Shown one piece after another: positions 1-14,039 of a DNA stretch of 64,000 nucleotides. How positions within the stretch are numbered: the first letter of the stretch is position 1; each line of letters opens with the position of its first letter. Position numbers and translations under genes: made by a program. Where the stretch lies: positions 744,001 through 808,000 of the forward strand of contig JAUIRK010000893.1 of assembly GCA_030549495.1 (NCBI GenBank), written 5' to 3'. This DNA is from Nectonema munidae. Lineage: Eukaryota > Nematomorpha > Nectonematoida > Nectonematidae. Under the pieces are notes generated by a model, which was not told where the DNA came from, made no database searches, and worked only from the letters and a program-made list of their open reading frames with translations.

Positions 1-417
1 TTTTGTCATTGGAAGAGTAGGCAAATTCTTTGAACTGATTGGATAAATTTTGAATATTTATTTTGTTATAACCAATCAAATTAATCGAAAGCCGAAACAA
101 TTTTTCTTGAATAACGATTATTCAAATGAACTTTGAAAACTCTCTGATCTAATAGGCTAAAAAATTAAGCCAATTTCAAAGATTTCGATATTATATAAGT
201 ATTACATGCTTTAGGTAGAGAGGTTAGTAAAAGTCTACATCAGTGATTTGCAATCATTTCTATCGATGACGCTTAAAAGTATTGCATTAGGCCAATTTTA
301 CCCCTTATTACGATTTTTCATGAGAAGAAAAAACAATTTAATTAATTTTTTATCAAATATTAAACATTATATAAAATAGTCTTAGGTGTCAAAGCATTGA
401 TAAAGACCCCACATTAA

Positions 418-750
418 GGGAGAAATTTAAAGAACTATGCAAATATGGCTCTTTTCCCAAACTTTTTTTGTGTAAACCGTAAAATAAATCAAGAATATTT
501 CAATGAAACTCTGGGTTTTTATAGTCAAATGGCTAATTCCTCGTTGCAAAGAAAAAGCAAACATAAGGTTCTATGCTTATTTCTATTTCATGATGACCTT
601 CTAACTTTTTGTCTTGATAAGAAGAGAAACAATGAAAAGAACAAAATGAAATTTTCAAAAAAATATAATTCTACTCTCAGAATTATTAAGGGCAGTTATC
701 CCCAGGTTGAGAGCACTGATATGTGTATATTTGGTACTCCAAGAAGTTGA
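418..750 (+). other. Possible exon or chance ORF, unrecognised
   Basis: An open frame of about 110 codons runs from just after a stop near 415 to a stop at 748-750. The middle reads KHKVLCLFLFHDDLLTFCL, then a basic, lysine-rich stretch. An LFLF-x-DLL pattern is common in PH domains of RhoGEFs, but the rest does not let me assign that family. No clear splice acceptor or donor marks its ends. It lies upstream of, and on the same strand as, the spliced gene end at about 0.8-2.44 kb and could be an earlier exon of it. It may equally be a chance reading frame in AT-rich DNA. Confidence 0.2.
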
Positions 751-815
751 GAAAAAGAAAGTGGACAGTTATGAAATATAAACAACCTTGAGATATACAT
801 TTGAAGGAAAGTCAA

Positions 816-2440
816 GAATCAAAGCGACACAAATCCAAGTCCTGAAGACATTCCCCTTAGCTTAATCCTCAGCAACACTCCCTACTCCCCCATCCTTATC
901 AACGGCTCTTACGCCGCGACTAAAGAAAATACGGAAGCAGATGCTACAAGCGAAGTGGAAAAGATTGAGAATACCGGAGCCACGAATAACCGAATCTTCT
1001 TTCACAACAGACAATATAGCTTGGACTCAAGATTGGATTACTTCACCATGAAAAAAGGTAAGCCCGTTACTCTATAGTACTTCGTTTAGCCTCCCTTGTT
1101 CCCGAATCCACAGAGCAAGACGTGAAGCCATACACATACAATTTGGGGGACTTTTTATTTGGAAACAAGAAATGCTATTTCGGGTACATTTGGAATAGAA
1201 CCTTGAGACCACCATGCCATCAAGAAAATAAATTATTTTCAACGGCTCTTTCCATTGAATCTCTAACGCGCTCCATCTTAAAATTAAAAAAATTTCATTT
1301 TAAAGTATTTTCGTAAACTTTTCAAAACTTCAGCTCAAACATCAAAGTTTTGTGAAGAACCCATTTCATCAGTTTAACTGACGCAGATGATTTCTTGATT
1401 CAAATCACTTAATCTCGTCTCTTTTTCTTGGGATGAAATGTCTTAAATTAAAAAAAAGTGTTAAAAATCAGGCAAAATAATTGTGCCTACATATGTATAT
1501 TGTTTGCAATAAAGAATCTTGTTCAAATTCTTTGGCAAATATTTTCCATGGCTCCCTTAAAAAGTTATTGTGCATCAATTTTGACTTATAATATTCAGAG
1601 GGACTGACGATGCGGGATGAATCCCCTCTTTCATCAGTCCACTCTAACGATGATTTTAACTATCCAAATTTATTCTTCATTAGTGTTAATATTAGAGTTA
1701 GGGTTGAGGTTAGGTTTTGTTTTAGCGCAATCGTACATATACACATCTACATTTTTTGACATTCTTGTCTTATTTATTTGTATTTATACAGGTCCGACAC
1801 AAAAAACATCTATACCGGTACACAGAAATATAGGTAAAACCCAACAGTCAAAGAAAGAAAACGTGAACAAGAAACATGATATAAATATATTGTAAACAAA
1901 AAAAATTTGGCATAATTTTGGAAAAGTTAAATGACTAATTTGTTTACATGCCGTAAAACTTGTATAAATTCAGATAACATCACTTTGCTCTTGTTCATGT
2001 TTTTAATTTCAACTAAGATCACTGAATTTTCATTTTTTTTTCAGAAAATTACAAAAATAAAATTGATAATTTAGTTTAAAAACCGTCGTAAAAAGAAAGC
2101 TTATATTATTCTGTTATCGTATGCCTTCAAATAAAGTATACCCTGATAACACGAATAAAGATTGATCTATTCTGTCCGTCATTCTTTATCCGAACGCAAA
2201 ACAGTGGCTCCAAAAAGTGTGGTGACCCAAACGCCTCCTCTTCTTTTTTTGATGCGATTTATTTTAGTTACGAGAATGCAGAAGATAAATGAAAATGAAG
2301 AAAAAGTAAATGGAACCCCCAGCAATCACAGTCATTATAAATTGAAGGATCTACCAAATCTAACTCCACACAAGGACATCCTGGTGAAGAGCTCTGCCAA
2401 AAGCTTTACAGTGTGTCCAAAATGCTTTCACGAATTTTGA
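816..2440 (+). CDS. 3' end of an unrecognised spliced host gene (three exons, C-terminal CPKC motif)
   Basis: Three exons fit together in phase. The first is a relatively GC-rich open stretch up to about 1052, ending YFTMKK plus one base before a GTAAGC donor; its 5' limit is uncertain because the acceptor near 815 is weak. The second is about 1791-1834, after a strong pyrimidine-rich acceptor ending ATACAG, and encodes GPTQKTSIPVHRNI before a GTAAAA donor. The third starts near 2256 after TTTTAG and runs to a TGA at 2438-2440, with the C-terminal residues SFTVCPKCFHEF. Each junction keeps the frame as one base plus two. An AATAAA at about 2600-2605 could be the poly(A) signal. The CxxC pair near the end may bind metal. 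The first exon holds NRIFFHNRQYSLDSRLDYF. I do not recognise the family. The phase match and local base composition favour a real gene; the 5' part is missing or unrecognised. Confidence 0.45.
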
Positions 2441-2730
2441 GTCCAAGACGAGTCCACTTGTCCACCCAACAATTAATATTTTCGATTAAAAGTCAAATTA
2501 CATTAGATGTTTATTAGTCCTTTTTCCATATTCCTTGACTATTTTTCACGTTTGTGGCGTCATGTCTATTTCGAGAATTATTCTTGTTGTGTTCAAAGAA
2601 ATAAATCATAACTGACATTTAAACTTTAATGTTCCACACAGAAGGTGTATTGTTTGTGAGTGACAGTTTGAAGAATACTTGGAGACGTTAAGGAAAAGGT
2701 TCTATTGAGATTTCAAAGGCAAAAGGGCAG

Positions 2731-2838
2731 TTAGCCGGTTGTCGACTTTACAAAAATAAAATCCTCTGCGTTTATCAATGCTCTTTAATACAAATCTTCT
2801 GCTTTACATTCTGATTATTCTGGTTGTCAACGGGTTAA
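2731..2838. mobile_element. Short TTAA-bounded MITE, copy 1 (piggyBac-type ends)
   Basis: The element starts TTAGCCGGTTGTCGAC and its other end reads, in reverse complement, TTAACCCGTTGACAAC, giving imperfect terminal inverted repeats flanked by TTAA-like tetranucleotides. The interior (ATGCTCTTTAATACAAATC and following bases) is nearly identical to the copy at 30425-30514. TTAA targets and 5'-CCC-like ends are the mark of piggyBac insertions, so this is inferred to be a non-autonomous piggyBac-type element of about 100 bp with no coding capacity. Confidence 0.6.
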
Positions 2839-4301
2839 AATCAATTTTTTTAATTAACGTTTTTGAGATTGAAGAACTAATACATTAAATATATATTTTT
2901 TTTACCTTTTATAGGTCAATAAAGTAAATTTTTGAATTACATCAATATTTTGTTGAATATGATTTTTGAAATTTCTTCCTCCTAAATTATTTATATGACA
3001 TTTTTGATATTTGGATAGTGTATATAGATAGCAAACGATTTGTTTTGAAAATCTGAGCCTTAAAATGAAAATTTTACATAAATTTCCCTCATTTTAAAAT
3101 AAAAAATTTACATAAAAAAATTAGTAATCTAATATCTATAATTTTTATGGAAAAAAAATTTTTTTTTGGTTTTGCATAATTTTATACTTTAGATACTCGG
3201 TTTTATTTTTAAACACAAATCAGTTTGGAACAATTTTGCACAACATCGAGGCGTAGAGTCAACCTTACGAATTTTAATCTTTTAAATGGTTTTTTATTTT
3301 GTAGTCAATCATTTTTATATGTTTGTGCAAAACAGCGTTACTTTGCTTTATTGGTTTATAAACAAATATATTTTTTTTGTTTCATATACAATACCATACA
3401 GGTATTAGTTTCTTAACATGTGGCTTCATTGGAAAAATGGGGCCAAAAATTTTTAGTTGCTTCATTGAAAATTTAATGAACCACGTCGGAAAAATTAAAA
3501 CACTAACCCCAAACTGATTTACAATAAATACTACTAAAAATGCTCTTTGGTACTGACTATGTTATGTATTCTCTCATAAACATCCACAACAATTCACTGT
3601 TTAAAACAATGAAGTAAAAATAAATGTTTAATTGAGGAAGCTAAAAATAAACGTCATATATAACTCATATATAATAATTTAACTCATATATATAATACGT
3701 CATATATAATAATTTCATATATAAAAGAAATTAAAACTCTTTAATATTTTAGAATATTGAAGAGTATTTACAAAAAACAAAGAGGACGGAAACATCCATT
3801 CTTAGAATTTGAGTTCTCTTCATAAGACGGAACTTTGTAGAGATTTCTAAGCTCCAGATAAAATATAAAAATGCTCTTTTTAGTAAAATGGTTAAGGAAA
3901 TAATCTGAAGGAAACCTTTCGCACCTTTAAGTTTTTGAAGTTCTTAAGATTCATAATCTATCGATTTATTAAATAGATAAAAATCTTCACAACCCATAAA
4001 TAGGGTTGTAAAATTTAAGTTTCAAGCGATTCTCTTGGTAATAACATAAAGTTTTAAAGTGAGTAGACCTTGATAGATTAAGCTTCCTATTTTTTGCACA
4101 AAAATTCATTCCTTTTAATTTCAATAGAAAGTTTTCTTTCATTTGAAAAAACTGGCTTTTCTCAAGTACAAGTTATGCCAATTATATATTAAAAATCAAT
4201 GTGGAACAAATATTAACATGCAATTACATGAAGTTGAAATAACAAAAAAACATAGTAGAGAAAGAATGTATACATGAATTCAAAAATTTATTTCAGAGAA
4301 A
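2839..4301. other. AT-rich intergenic DNA, no gene seen
   Basis: I see no convincing exon here. Around 3640-3725 a short imperfect tandem repeat of CATATATAA-like units occurs. On the minus strand the end of this stretch is the 3' flank of the eEF1B gene; an AATAAA on the minus strand (TTTATT at 4287-4292) lies about 10 bases after its stop codon and may be its poly(A) signal. Confidence 0.5.
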
Positions 4302-7300
4302 TTAAATTTTATTAAACGCAGCAACATCGATAGACTGAACAAAATCTTCAAACTTACAAATTTCTTCTTCGAGTATATCTGTTCCAACCTTAAATAAAGA
4401 CAGCGATAACATTTTACAGAAATAAAAAAAGAAAGCAAATGTAAGAATTTTAAGATGAATTAGCGTAGATTTTAAACGGCATATTTAAATATGTCATATA
4501 GCCCAGGGATGGACCGAGAGGGGGATAGAGGGGATGCATACCCCCCACCAGCAATCTATTCAAGAAAAATCAAGGTTGCTCTTAAATGTAGCTTACATAT
4601 GAAAAGTTTTAGTTTATAACAACTTTAAACATTAAAAACTTTTTCATTTTTTTTTTCGCTTTTTATTCAAAAATATTGTTTTTGATCATTACTAAACAAT
4701 ATCATTCAAATAATATTTATACTTTTTTCAGACAAAAGACGTATTTTAGTTAGAAAATTACTTAGATTTCCTACATCTGTATTAAAAGTATTCGAATCTC
4801 TTTTCAAACTAAAATATCCTTGTTTATTTCGTTATGCCTACTTAACACTAAAACACAATCCCTTTTTTACCAGTAAATCTAACATTTAGATTTTTAGACA
4901 AATATAGGGAGCTTAGGGAAATAAAAATAAAAAAAAGTGTGTTCTAAGTAATATATTTTGTCTCTTTTCTTTAGAAATAATAGAAAGTGCACACTAAAAT
5001 TTTAGTTGGTAAGAGAGTAGAAAAAGCAAGTAAATTCACTCAATTATAACAACAACAACAACAATTTTAATTTTTGAATCATAATATTTTCTTTAATTTA
5101 AAATGGCAGATTTAAAAATCTAATCAGTTCAAAGGAAACTTATTTTAAAGTAAATAATTTTCTTATAGTAAACTATTTTTTTCATAAAAATTAACGTTTT
5201 TATTAAATGAGAGTTTATACTTTTTTTAACATATGTCACAAAAAAGATATTGTTTAAATCTAATTTTAAAATTGCATTTGTTAATAATTTTTTTTGTGTT
5301 TTAGAATTTATTTTCAATGATTGAAAACAAAAGTTCTAAGAGAAAAAAACTCATCAGTGATTTTTTTTATAACTCTAGTTCGACTAATGTGTCAACTGAA
5401 AACAATTATTCTTTTCCACAAACATCAAAAAAAGAACATGAGTTGATTAAAATGCCAGAAACAAGTTTAAGAAATAATGTAACAAGTATTATATCATTGG
5501 ATCTTTCTAAGAAAAATGACATTGGTGTTGTTTTTTCAGAAGGTATTAGAAACAGTTTACTATGCAGTCAGTTGACAGACTTTGATAAAAAAGAACTCCT
5601 AACCAAGCATTGGTTTCCTGATGACAAATTTAAATTCCCCTTTACATTAAAAGGAAAAAAAATCCACAAAAAGTTTTTCTTGGAAAGCAACATATATCGG
5701 GAGATATTTATTATCCATTTAAATATTCGAAAATACTGTCAGGGCTTGTTTGTGTTCCTTGTGTTTTGTTTTCACATGAATTTGCAACGAACAATCGCAA
5801 AAAGGAAACCCAACTTGGACAGCTTGTCATTAAAGCATTGAAAAAGTATAATCACTTGACAGGAAGAGACGGCTATCTAACAGAACATTTGTCTAAAGAT
5901 TATCATAAAGGATGCTGACATTTTCTGATTGTTTTTTACATTCTTACGAAAACAATTCGGATATATTGACTTCATTAAACAGTAATTATAAAAGTCAAGT
6001 ACAAGATAATAGAGAGCGTTTGGTTCCTATAATTAAAACGATTATTCTTTGCGGAAGATTAGGAATTGGTTACCGTAGAAACTCCAAAAATCCAAACGTT
6101 GAAGATGATTTTTCAGTTTTGAAGAGTGATGGCAATTTCAATGCCCTCTTGAATTTTAGAGTTGATTCCGGAGATAAAACTCTGGAAATGCATTTGAAAA
6201 CCGCTGGAAAGAATGCAACCTATATTTCTAAGACTGTGCAAAATGAACTAATTACAGTTTGTGGGAATTTGATATCAGAAAAAATTATTCAGGATGTCAA
6301 ACAAGTTAAATATTTTTCTGTTATTGCAGATGAGACTACTGATTCTTCTCATAGCGAACAACTCGCTATTTGTGTTCGGTATGTAATAAAAATTGAAGGT
6401 TAGTATGAAATTAGAGATTTTTTAAGCCTTCAAGAAGTGGATAATTTGATAGGTCAGGGTTTAGGAGAAAAGATTATTGACACTCTAAAAAAGTGTGACC
6501 TCGATCTCAAGTATTTAGTAGGTCAAGGTTATGACGGCGCTTCTTCTATGGCTGGACATATAAATGGAGTTCAAGCCTATATTCGTAAACATTCTCCAAA
6601 TGCTGTGTATGTTCATTGTAGCATTCACTGCCTAAATCTTGTTTTGAACGTTTCTTCCTCTCTTTATGAAATCAGAAATATGTTTTCTGTTGTTGAAAAT
6701 GTAATTTCGTTTATAAATGATTCTGTGAAGCGTAGATCTCTTATGAAAGTTTATTTGAATGAGGCTGGAAGTCAGAACATTAAACTTAAACCATTTTGTC
6801 AAACAAGATTTGTTGAAAGACATGATTCAATAATGATATTTCAAGCAAATTACTCAACAATTGTTGATACTTTAGAAGAAATCATAAGATCAGCAGACAG
6901 AAAATCAGCTGATAAAGCAAATTCTTTATTTAAATCGTTAATGAATCCTGTATTTATTGTTTCTTTGGCCTGTGTCAAAAAAGTTATGAGTTTAACCCAC
7001 TATCTTTCTAAAGCTCTCAAAACAGTTAATACAGATTTGATAAGTTGTTTTGAAAACATTAATTTCGTTAGAAACACCTTAATTCAATGGAGGTCTTCTT
7101 CAAACTATCGAACTTTCATAGTTGCTGAAAAAATGGCTGAAGCGGTTCAAGCTCAAATTACTATGCCAAGAATTGCTTCTCGTCAAATGAATCGTAGCAA
7201 TGTTCCAGCTGAATCAGTAGGGGATTGTTTTAAACGATCAATATGGTATCCGTATTTGGATGCTATTATCCAAGTGTTTGACCAAAAATTTACGTCGCAT

Positions 7301-10300
7301 AGCATTTTCATCAGCAAAATGGCCATACTTATACCTTCAGAAGTTTTAAATTATGAATGGAAGGATATATGCGAATCAATAAAATTTTATGACCCTATTC
7401 TCCGTGTTACCGATGCTGATGATGTAAGAATTCAGTTCTTAGAATGGAAAAACTTCTGCGAAAAACTGGAAAACAAACCCAAAAGACCTCTGGAAGCTCT
7501 AGATATAATACCAGAGCGGCTAAAATATATTAAAAAGCTTTTGACAATTTTCTGCACTGTTCCTATCACTACATGTTCTGCAGAAAGAGCTTTTAGTTCT
7601 TTAAAAATTTTAAAGAACTATTTACGTAATCGTATGAGCGACGAGAGACTAACAGGACTTGCTCTCATGTACCTCCACCCTAAAATAGAAATCAAAATTG
7701 ATGAAGTCATTGATCGATTTTCAAAGCAAAAAGAAAGAAGAAAGACTTTGTAATATAATTTTAATCATTTATTTTACATACGTTTTCAAATTTCTTCCCT
7801 AATAAAATGTGTAAAATATTTTGATATTAGTATACCCCCCCCCCCCCCACAAAAGATTTCTGGATCCCCCACTGATATAGCCTATATCGAGTTAAATCTA
7901 AATCAAGTCATAAGTGAAGCAGCACAAGATGGCGGCTACCTGAGAAAAAATGATGAATGCTGTAAATGTGTAACTAAAACGGAATCCCAGATCCTTACAT
8001 ACTTGAAAGTTAAGATGATTTTAAAGGTTTACAGTCAACTCCCACTAAAATCAACTCACCTTAGTTGTATTTCCAAATCACAACAGCCAGAGTAGTGTTG
8101 TCTAAATTGCGCTCCCAAAGCAACACACGGCCCACAGTATGGCCAAATCAGAGGCATTGACAAGTCAATTTTAGGCTTTTTACAAAATTTAATTTTTGGA
8201 AAAGTTGTAAAAAGTAACAGGCATCTCTTCAACGGATTTTCCAAAATTATATATAGTACAGCAGAAAATTCCAAAAATAAGACACGGAATATTCGATGAA
8301 AGATAATAAAATTGATAAGCGATGGAACTTGAAAATAAAACATTTAAGTGTTGAAATTTTTTATATTTTGAATTCTGCGATACCGCTAATTTTGTTTTAA
8401 ATACAAATGCCTTCTGTCATTATAGATTCTTTAAATTATATTTAACAAATATAATAAAGGCATTTATCCTAACTTGTCTATTCTATTACATTAATTTAAC
8501 TCTTTCAGTTACAGTAGTCAATAGGGATAAACTTTTTAAGCTTTAAATTTATAGATAATACTTTTATTATATAGTTATGTGCTATAAAAAAGTATTTTCC
8601 TCATAGAAAAATTTACGAGCTATTCTTTAAATTCCTAGATTAATATACCAAATGAACCAAAAATTTAAAAAAATATATTTTAAATATTCATTGAAAGACT
8701 CAGCCTTAAAACAAGAAAGTTGAGATAGAAAGTCTGCTCAGAAGCAGAAAATTTAAAATTTTTTATCTTATAATTGAAAGAATTCAAAATTATTAGTGGG
8801 GCCTCTAAGAAAAAAAAATTCTTTTTCCATTATTTTGTGTCCTAGACATAAGTTGTGCTTAAAAACACCATCTTAGTTTTTATAACATAAATGTGTAAGA
8901 ATTCAGAGTTGATCTGAAGTCTATACTCAAATCTACATACAAACAAGCTAATTTTGATGTATCTAAGAATAAGTACGGTAAAAAAAATATAAAATGATAA
9001 ATTGAAACCTTATCATCTTCAACAACACAACTTATTGTCAACTTTTTAAGTCCAAATGCAATTGGTTTTAATTTAGCTGAAAAAGAATTTAAAGTAGTAA
9101 AAGAGGCAAACAATTTTGTAAAATTAAATACATGTTCCCCAAACCAGACCATCAAGTTGAATAGATCTAACGCATTTTTCCACCTCTTCCATATCTGTTT
9201 CATCATCCCATGGTTTAACGTCAAGAATTATGTTTGATTTCGCAACTAAAGCAGCTTCTACAAAAAATCTGTGAATGATGCCTTTTTTTCAAAATAGATT
9301 TACAAATCCTTACTCGTGCTCTTCTTGGCGGCATAGGCAGCTAGTCTTTCTTCTTTCAACTTTTCCGTTTCTTCATCTTCCTGGAAAAGATGAGAAGTAA
9401 GCTTTTGATATCATTTTTACTACCATTAAAATCTATGTATTGCGTACAGCTATTATAAAAGTTACCAGATTTGCATTATCAGCTATTTATTTTCTAAAAT
9501 CCTTAAATTAAAGTTGATACCGAGAAAAAGAAAGTTGGAAGTATAATTTATGTATTTGATATTGAGATTAATCAATTACAGAAGTTATTTGTTATCCTCT
9601 TAAATCAACTAATATATACCATTTTTCATCCCACCCTTTTGCAATCCAGAATTATGTTTCTTAATCCAATTTATTTAAAAGATCAACTTTATTAAATAAT
9701 CATTATTTTAAATGAACTGATTTCTAATTAAACCTTTTAATTTACTTCTTGCACACATTTTCAAAATAGTTTAACAATCAGATATTGTTTTCATTTATAC
9801 CTCAATAATTTGGGCAATACTATCACCTTTCAAACTTTCATAGAGTTGTTTATTTTTCAGTATATCTAATTCATTTGATTTTTTTAATGGAATATTTTAA
9901 TACTTTTAATCCAAGCTTAACCTATATTTCAAAAATAGTGAATGGAAAAATAAATAAAAAATTCAAAAAAAAGTTAAAGTAAAAAAATATGACTGCATAA
10001 AAGATGAGTTTGAATTGCAAAATGGCGTGTTTGAAAAACAAAAGTATGGTACAGAATAAAAGGCATATCATTTTCCCAATATACCATTAGTCTTTTATTA
10101 CAGAAAAGCAGATGAGATTTGATATAAACGAGCCCAGTCGGAAACCAGTGTCCAAATAAAATTAAAACCGTTTGCATTGAAAAAAGGTTAAGGATAAATC
10201 TTTAAAATTCTATACCTCAAAGGTTTAACTAAGTTAAGTTTTTTCAGGGATCAAATGGGTAATTAAAATTGCGAAAGTAAAATAAAAACACTTATAGTCA

Positions 10301-10826
10301 TTAACCTTTCGACAACCAATCAGACATCCATGTGAGCAAAAATTAAAAACATCTGCCTTAAATATGTAAAATTCAATTGAAAAAGAATGCACACGATTAG
10401 TCTTCAAAATTCGCGTAATGAATTCAACGTAATTGGAAATGTAGTTTTTATCTTACCATTGTGAATATTAAAGGTAAAATTAGGCTACCTCTTACATTAC
10501 TATATCAGTACAAAATGTTACCTCATCAGACGCAAACAAATCTACATCCTCTGCTTCATCATTTTTTGAATGAGCTGGTATTGAAGATTTAGAAATATTT
10601 TTAGCAAATTCATACTCCGAAAAATCTTTTTTAATTCCAGGTAAGCTAAAATATAAATTCTCTTAGACATACTTAAAAAGTATAGTAGTTTAGATTGAGT
10701 TACGAATCAAAACAATCCTTAAATGTGTCTATGTGTCTGAGCCATCTCTTAACATGAGGAAACTCGTCAGATGAGCTTTTTGCGATAAAATTATATACAA
10801 CAACGTCTGCTTGAGAAGGAGAATAA
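4302..10826 (-). CDS. Elongation factor 1-beta (eEF1B alpha), guanine-nucleotide exchange subunit; first exon not found
   Basis: eEF1B reloads eEF1A with GTP during translation elongation in the cytosol. Six minus-strand exons join in phase: 10826-10704, 10645-10522, 9380-9314, 9257-9132, 9076-9009 and 4388-4302 (stop TAA at 4304-4302). The first listed exon is the GST-like N-terminal segment ([22 protein letters not shown]). The second and third carry the acidic linker (DVDLFASDE, then [16 protein letters not shown]). The fourth and fifth are the catalytic GEF domain ([34 protein letters not shown]). The last gives the conserved C-terminus [13 protein letters not shown]. The exons total 595 nt, about 198 codons, against the usual 205-225 aa; the missing first exon should encode about 25 residues ending in a split Gly codon, and I could not find it upstream. 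The last intron (4389-9008) is 4.6 kb and holds a hAT transposon; the other visible introns are about 60 to 1,140 bp. All exons are intact. Confidence 0.93.
4504..7874 (+). mobile_element. hAT DNA transposon with perfect 8-bp target-site duplication, inside the eEF1B intron
   Basis: The 8-bp duplication ATATAGCC is present at 4496-4503 and again at 7875-7882. The element begins CAGGGATGGACC, and its far end in reverse complement begins CAGTGGGGGATCC, typical of hAT termini. A poly-C run of about 15 bases lies near the right end (about 7838). The transposase reads on the plus strand, opposite to eEF1B. A perfect TSD after insertion in an intron suggests a fairly recent insertion. The transposase frame is broken, so it is probably not autonomous now. 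Confidence 0.93.
5317..7753 (+). pseudogene. hAT transposase (ZMYM/DUF4371 type with C-terminal dimerisation domain), three breaks
   Basis: Three open segments make one transposase-like protein. 5317-5841 holds the N-terminal part with [12 protein letters not shown]; the conserved VCVPCVLF zinc-finger-like stretch is read in the next frame, so a frameshift lies near 5.69 kb. A second shift lies near 5.91 kb. 5912-6403 carries RLGIGYR and [14 protein letters not shown], the first catalytic Asp region. An in-frame TAG at 6401-6403 separates it from 6437-7753, which holds [12 protein letters not shown] (second catalytic region), [10 protein letters not shown], and the hAT dimerisation motif [18 protein letters not shown] with [14 protein letters not shown]. 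Domain order and spacing match full-length hAT transposases of about 750-800 aa. With only three breaks the copy is young. Confidence 0.9.
7883..9008. other. Intron sequence of eEF1B, no gene seen
   Basis: This AT-rich stretch is the rest of the last eEF1B intron to the right of the hAT insertion. A GC-richer patch at about 8080-8160 could be a remnant of a small element but matches nothing I can name. Confidence 0.4.
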
Positions 10827-12486
10827 CTAAAAAAGAAACACGTTTTATTTAAATACCGAATAATATAAATCGACAATCCAAAAATTTTGCAGAAAAAATA
10901 AGAAAGGCAAAAAAAAAGTTGCAAAGTCGGAAAGTTAAAAATCGTACGAAAAAAGTATGCATTGAAAGTGTTCGCTTACTTATAAACAAATGTTGACAAT
11001 TATTGCACTTAATAAAGGCTCCTAAAATAGGGTTCGAAATAATCATTAAGTTCACAATTTTTTACTGAAATTAAACATAAAGATGTGATGTTAAATCATT
11101 TGAAAGAACTGGAAAAGTAAGGAAACAAAACCTTTTTAAGATATGTAGAGAGAATTCTTTAAATAAGGCATAAAATACAAGCACACGACTAAGATTTTCT
11201 TCAATTCGCAACTCTGCTATCATATAACTAAGATTTCCTTCAAATGCAACTCGGACTATGCAACTTTGATTACCATTACTACAACTATACAATTTTTGGT
11301 TGTAGCGAGTCCATAGATTAGTTTTTAATATTCATTATATAAAAATAGTAGTATATATTATTCAGCCATTTTTTGATAAATGTGGAACAAATACCATATG
11401 TAACAAAAATTGATAGAACTTCAAAAAAAATTCTCAGCAAAAAGGATATCATAGTGAAATTCCTAACAAATAAAATAAATAAATTTTCAAGGTATAGTAC
11501 TCGATAATGTCTTACGTTGCGAAAACGCAACATAGATTTTCTTAATTATTTCGGTCTAACGTTGCGTTTTCGCAACATGACAAAAAACTAAAACTGAACC
11601 TGACTTAGATACTTTTTTTAAATTTACGCAAAACAGAAGTACTCTTCAAAGATGGAACCGTGAATTTTAATCATTAATCTTTAAATTATTTAATTGATGT
11701 CTAATTGAAAGGGATCTATATCAGAATGAAAATAAATTTAGAATTGCAGTTGATTCAACCTGTCGAAAATGTCTACTATAAAGCAATAGCGACTGATTCA
11801 GTCGGCGTGGTTTGACAGAAGAGATGAAATTACAAGTGTGGATCATGAAGATCATGAAAGGATTGATAAGTTAGAAAAAAATCAGTAAAACATTTGGCGT
11901 TGCGCTAACGCAACGCAAAGCATATTCATATAACTTTTATTCCATATATTATGTGCTTTATATTTTGAAAATAACTATGATGAATGAACGTCATATACTA
12001 TTGTTTTCTTTATCCATCATGTGGAAAATTCAAATTTCTTCTGTACAGCAGCATTCTATATAATTGTAAATAAAATACAGTATATACGATCATCGAATAT
12101 TTTACTGACTTGACCTTGGAAATGCTTGCTGAATGTCATGCGAAAGTTTCTATACACTCGGTGCAATGTTAACTTCTCCGTATGAAGAAGTGTGCACTAA
12201 TGATTATTGGAATTTTAGATTATCATGATACTAATAACGGTATTCAGGCAACTTGTTTGTCAGTTTTTTTCATATAGAACTATAACGGAAAGATCTCAAC
12301 CAGTGAATTTTAACTCTCGCTTCTGATCAAAGTTCAATAAATGGTAAAGCTTTAAATTTACATACTGATCTTTAGCTCAACAATGAGGGGTAGAGGTAGG
12401 TTATTGTGTGAGAGCGGCTTTGACTAAATTTGAGGGGTGCTGAAATATGCTAAGTTTATTGTGTGTGGGTCTGAATGTGATTTTAC

Positions 12487-13665
<1,179 letters not shown>

Positions 13666-14039
13666 TGTGTGTGTGTATGTGCACATGTGTGTTATGTTGA
13701 GTTTTGAGGGATAAGCTTGTGTTTAGTGTGTGTCGTGTCTTTTTGTGTTACTAAAAGTGTGTGTATGTTTCTGCGTATTACTCTGTGTGTTAGTATTGTG
13801 TGTGTCTCTGTATGTTAGTCGTTGTTTGTGTGTATCTGTGTTGGTCAGTATGTGTATGTTTCTGAGTGTGACCACGCGTCTCTCCTTTCGTGTTTGTTTT
13901 GCTAGTTTTTCCTGTTCGTTTCTCTTTGTGCTTATCTGTGAAATTTGATTTTTCATCCATGTTTGGGCTAAAGTTCCAGATGTGTATAATTTTATATACA
14001 TATAGTTCTTGTTAAAATTAGGAGAAAACTTTAGCTGAG

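Noticed and set aside
6632-6823. Minus-strand ORF inside the hAT gene.
   Set aside because: Antisense shadow of the transposase frame at 6437-7753.
8880-9224. Minus-strand ORF of 114 codons covering eEF1B exons.
   Set aside because: It runs through an intron; only parts are coding, and the true exons lie in more than one frame with GT..AG junctions.
9785-9870. Minus-strand stretch reading [20 protein letters not shown], ending at a plausible GTATAA donor, considered as an alternative eEF1B exon.
   Set aside because: The only nearby acceptor (GAATTAG) gives the wrong phase for the neighbouring exons, and the flanking exons already join perfectly into the conserved acidic linker.
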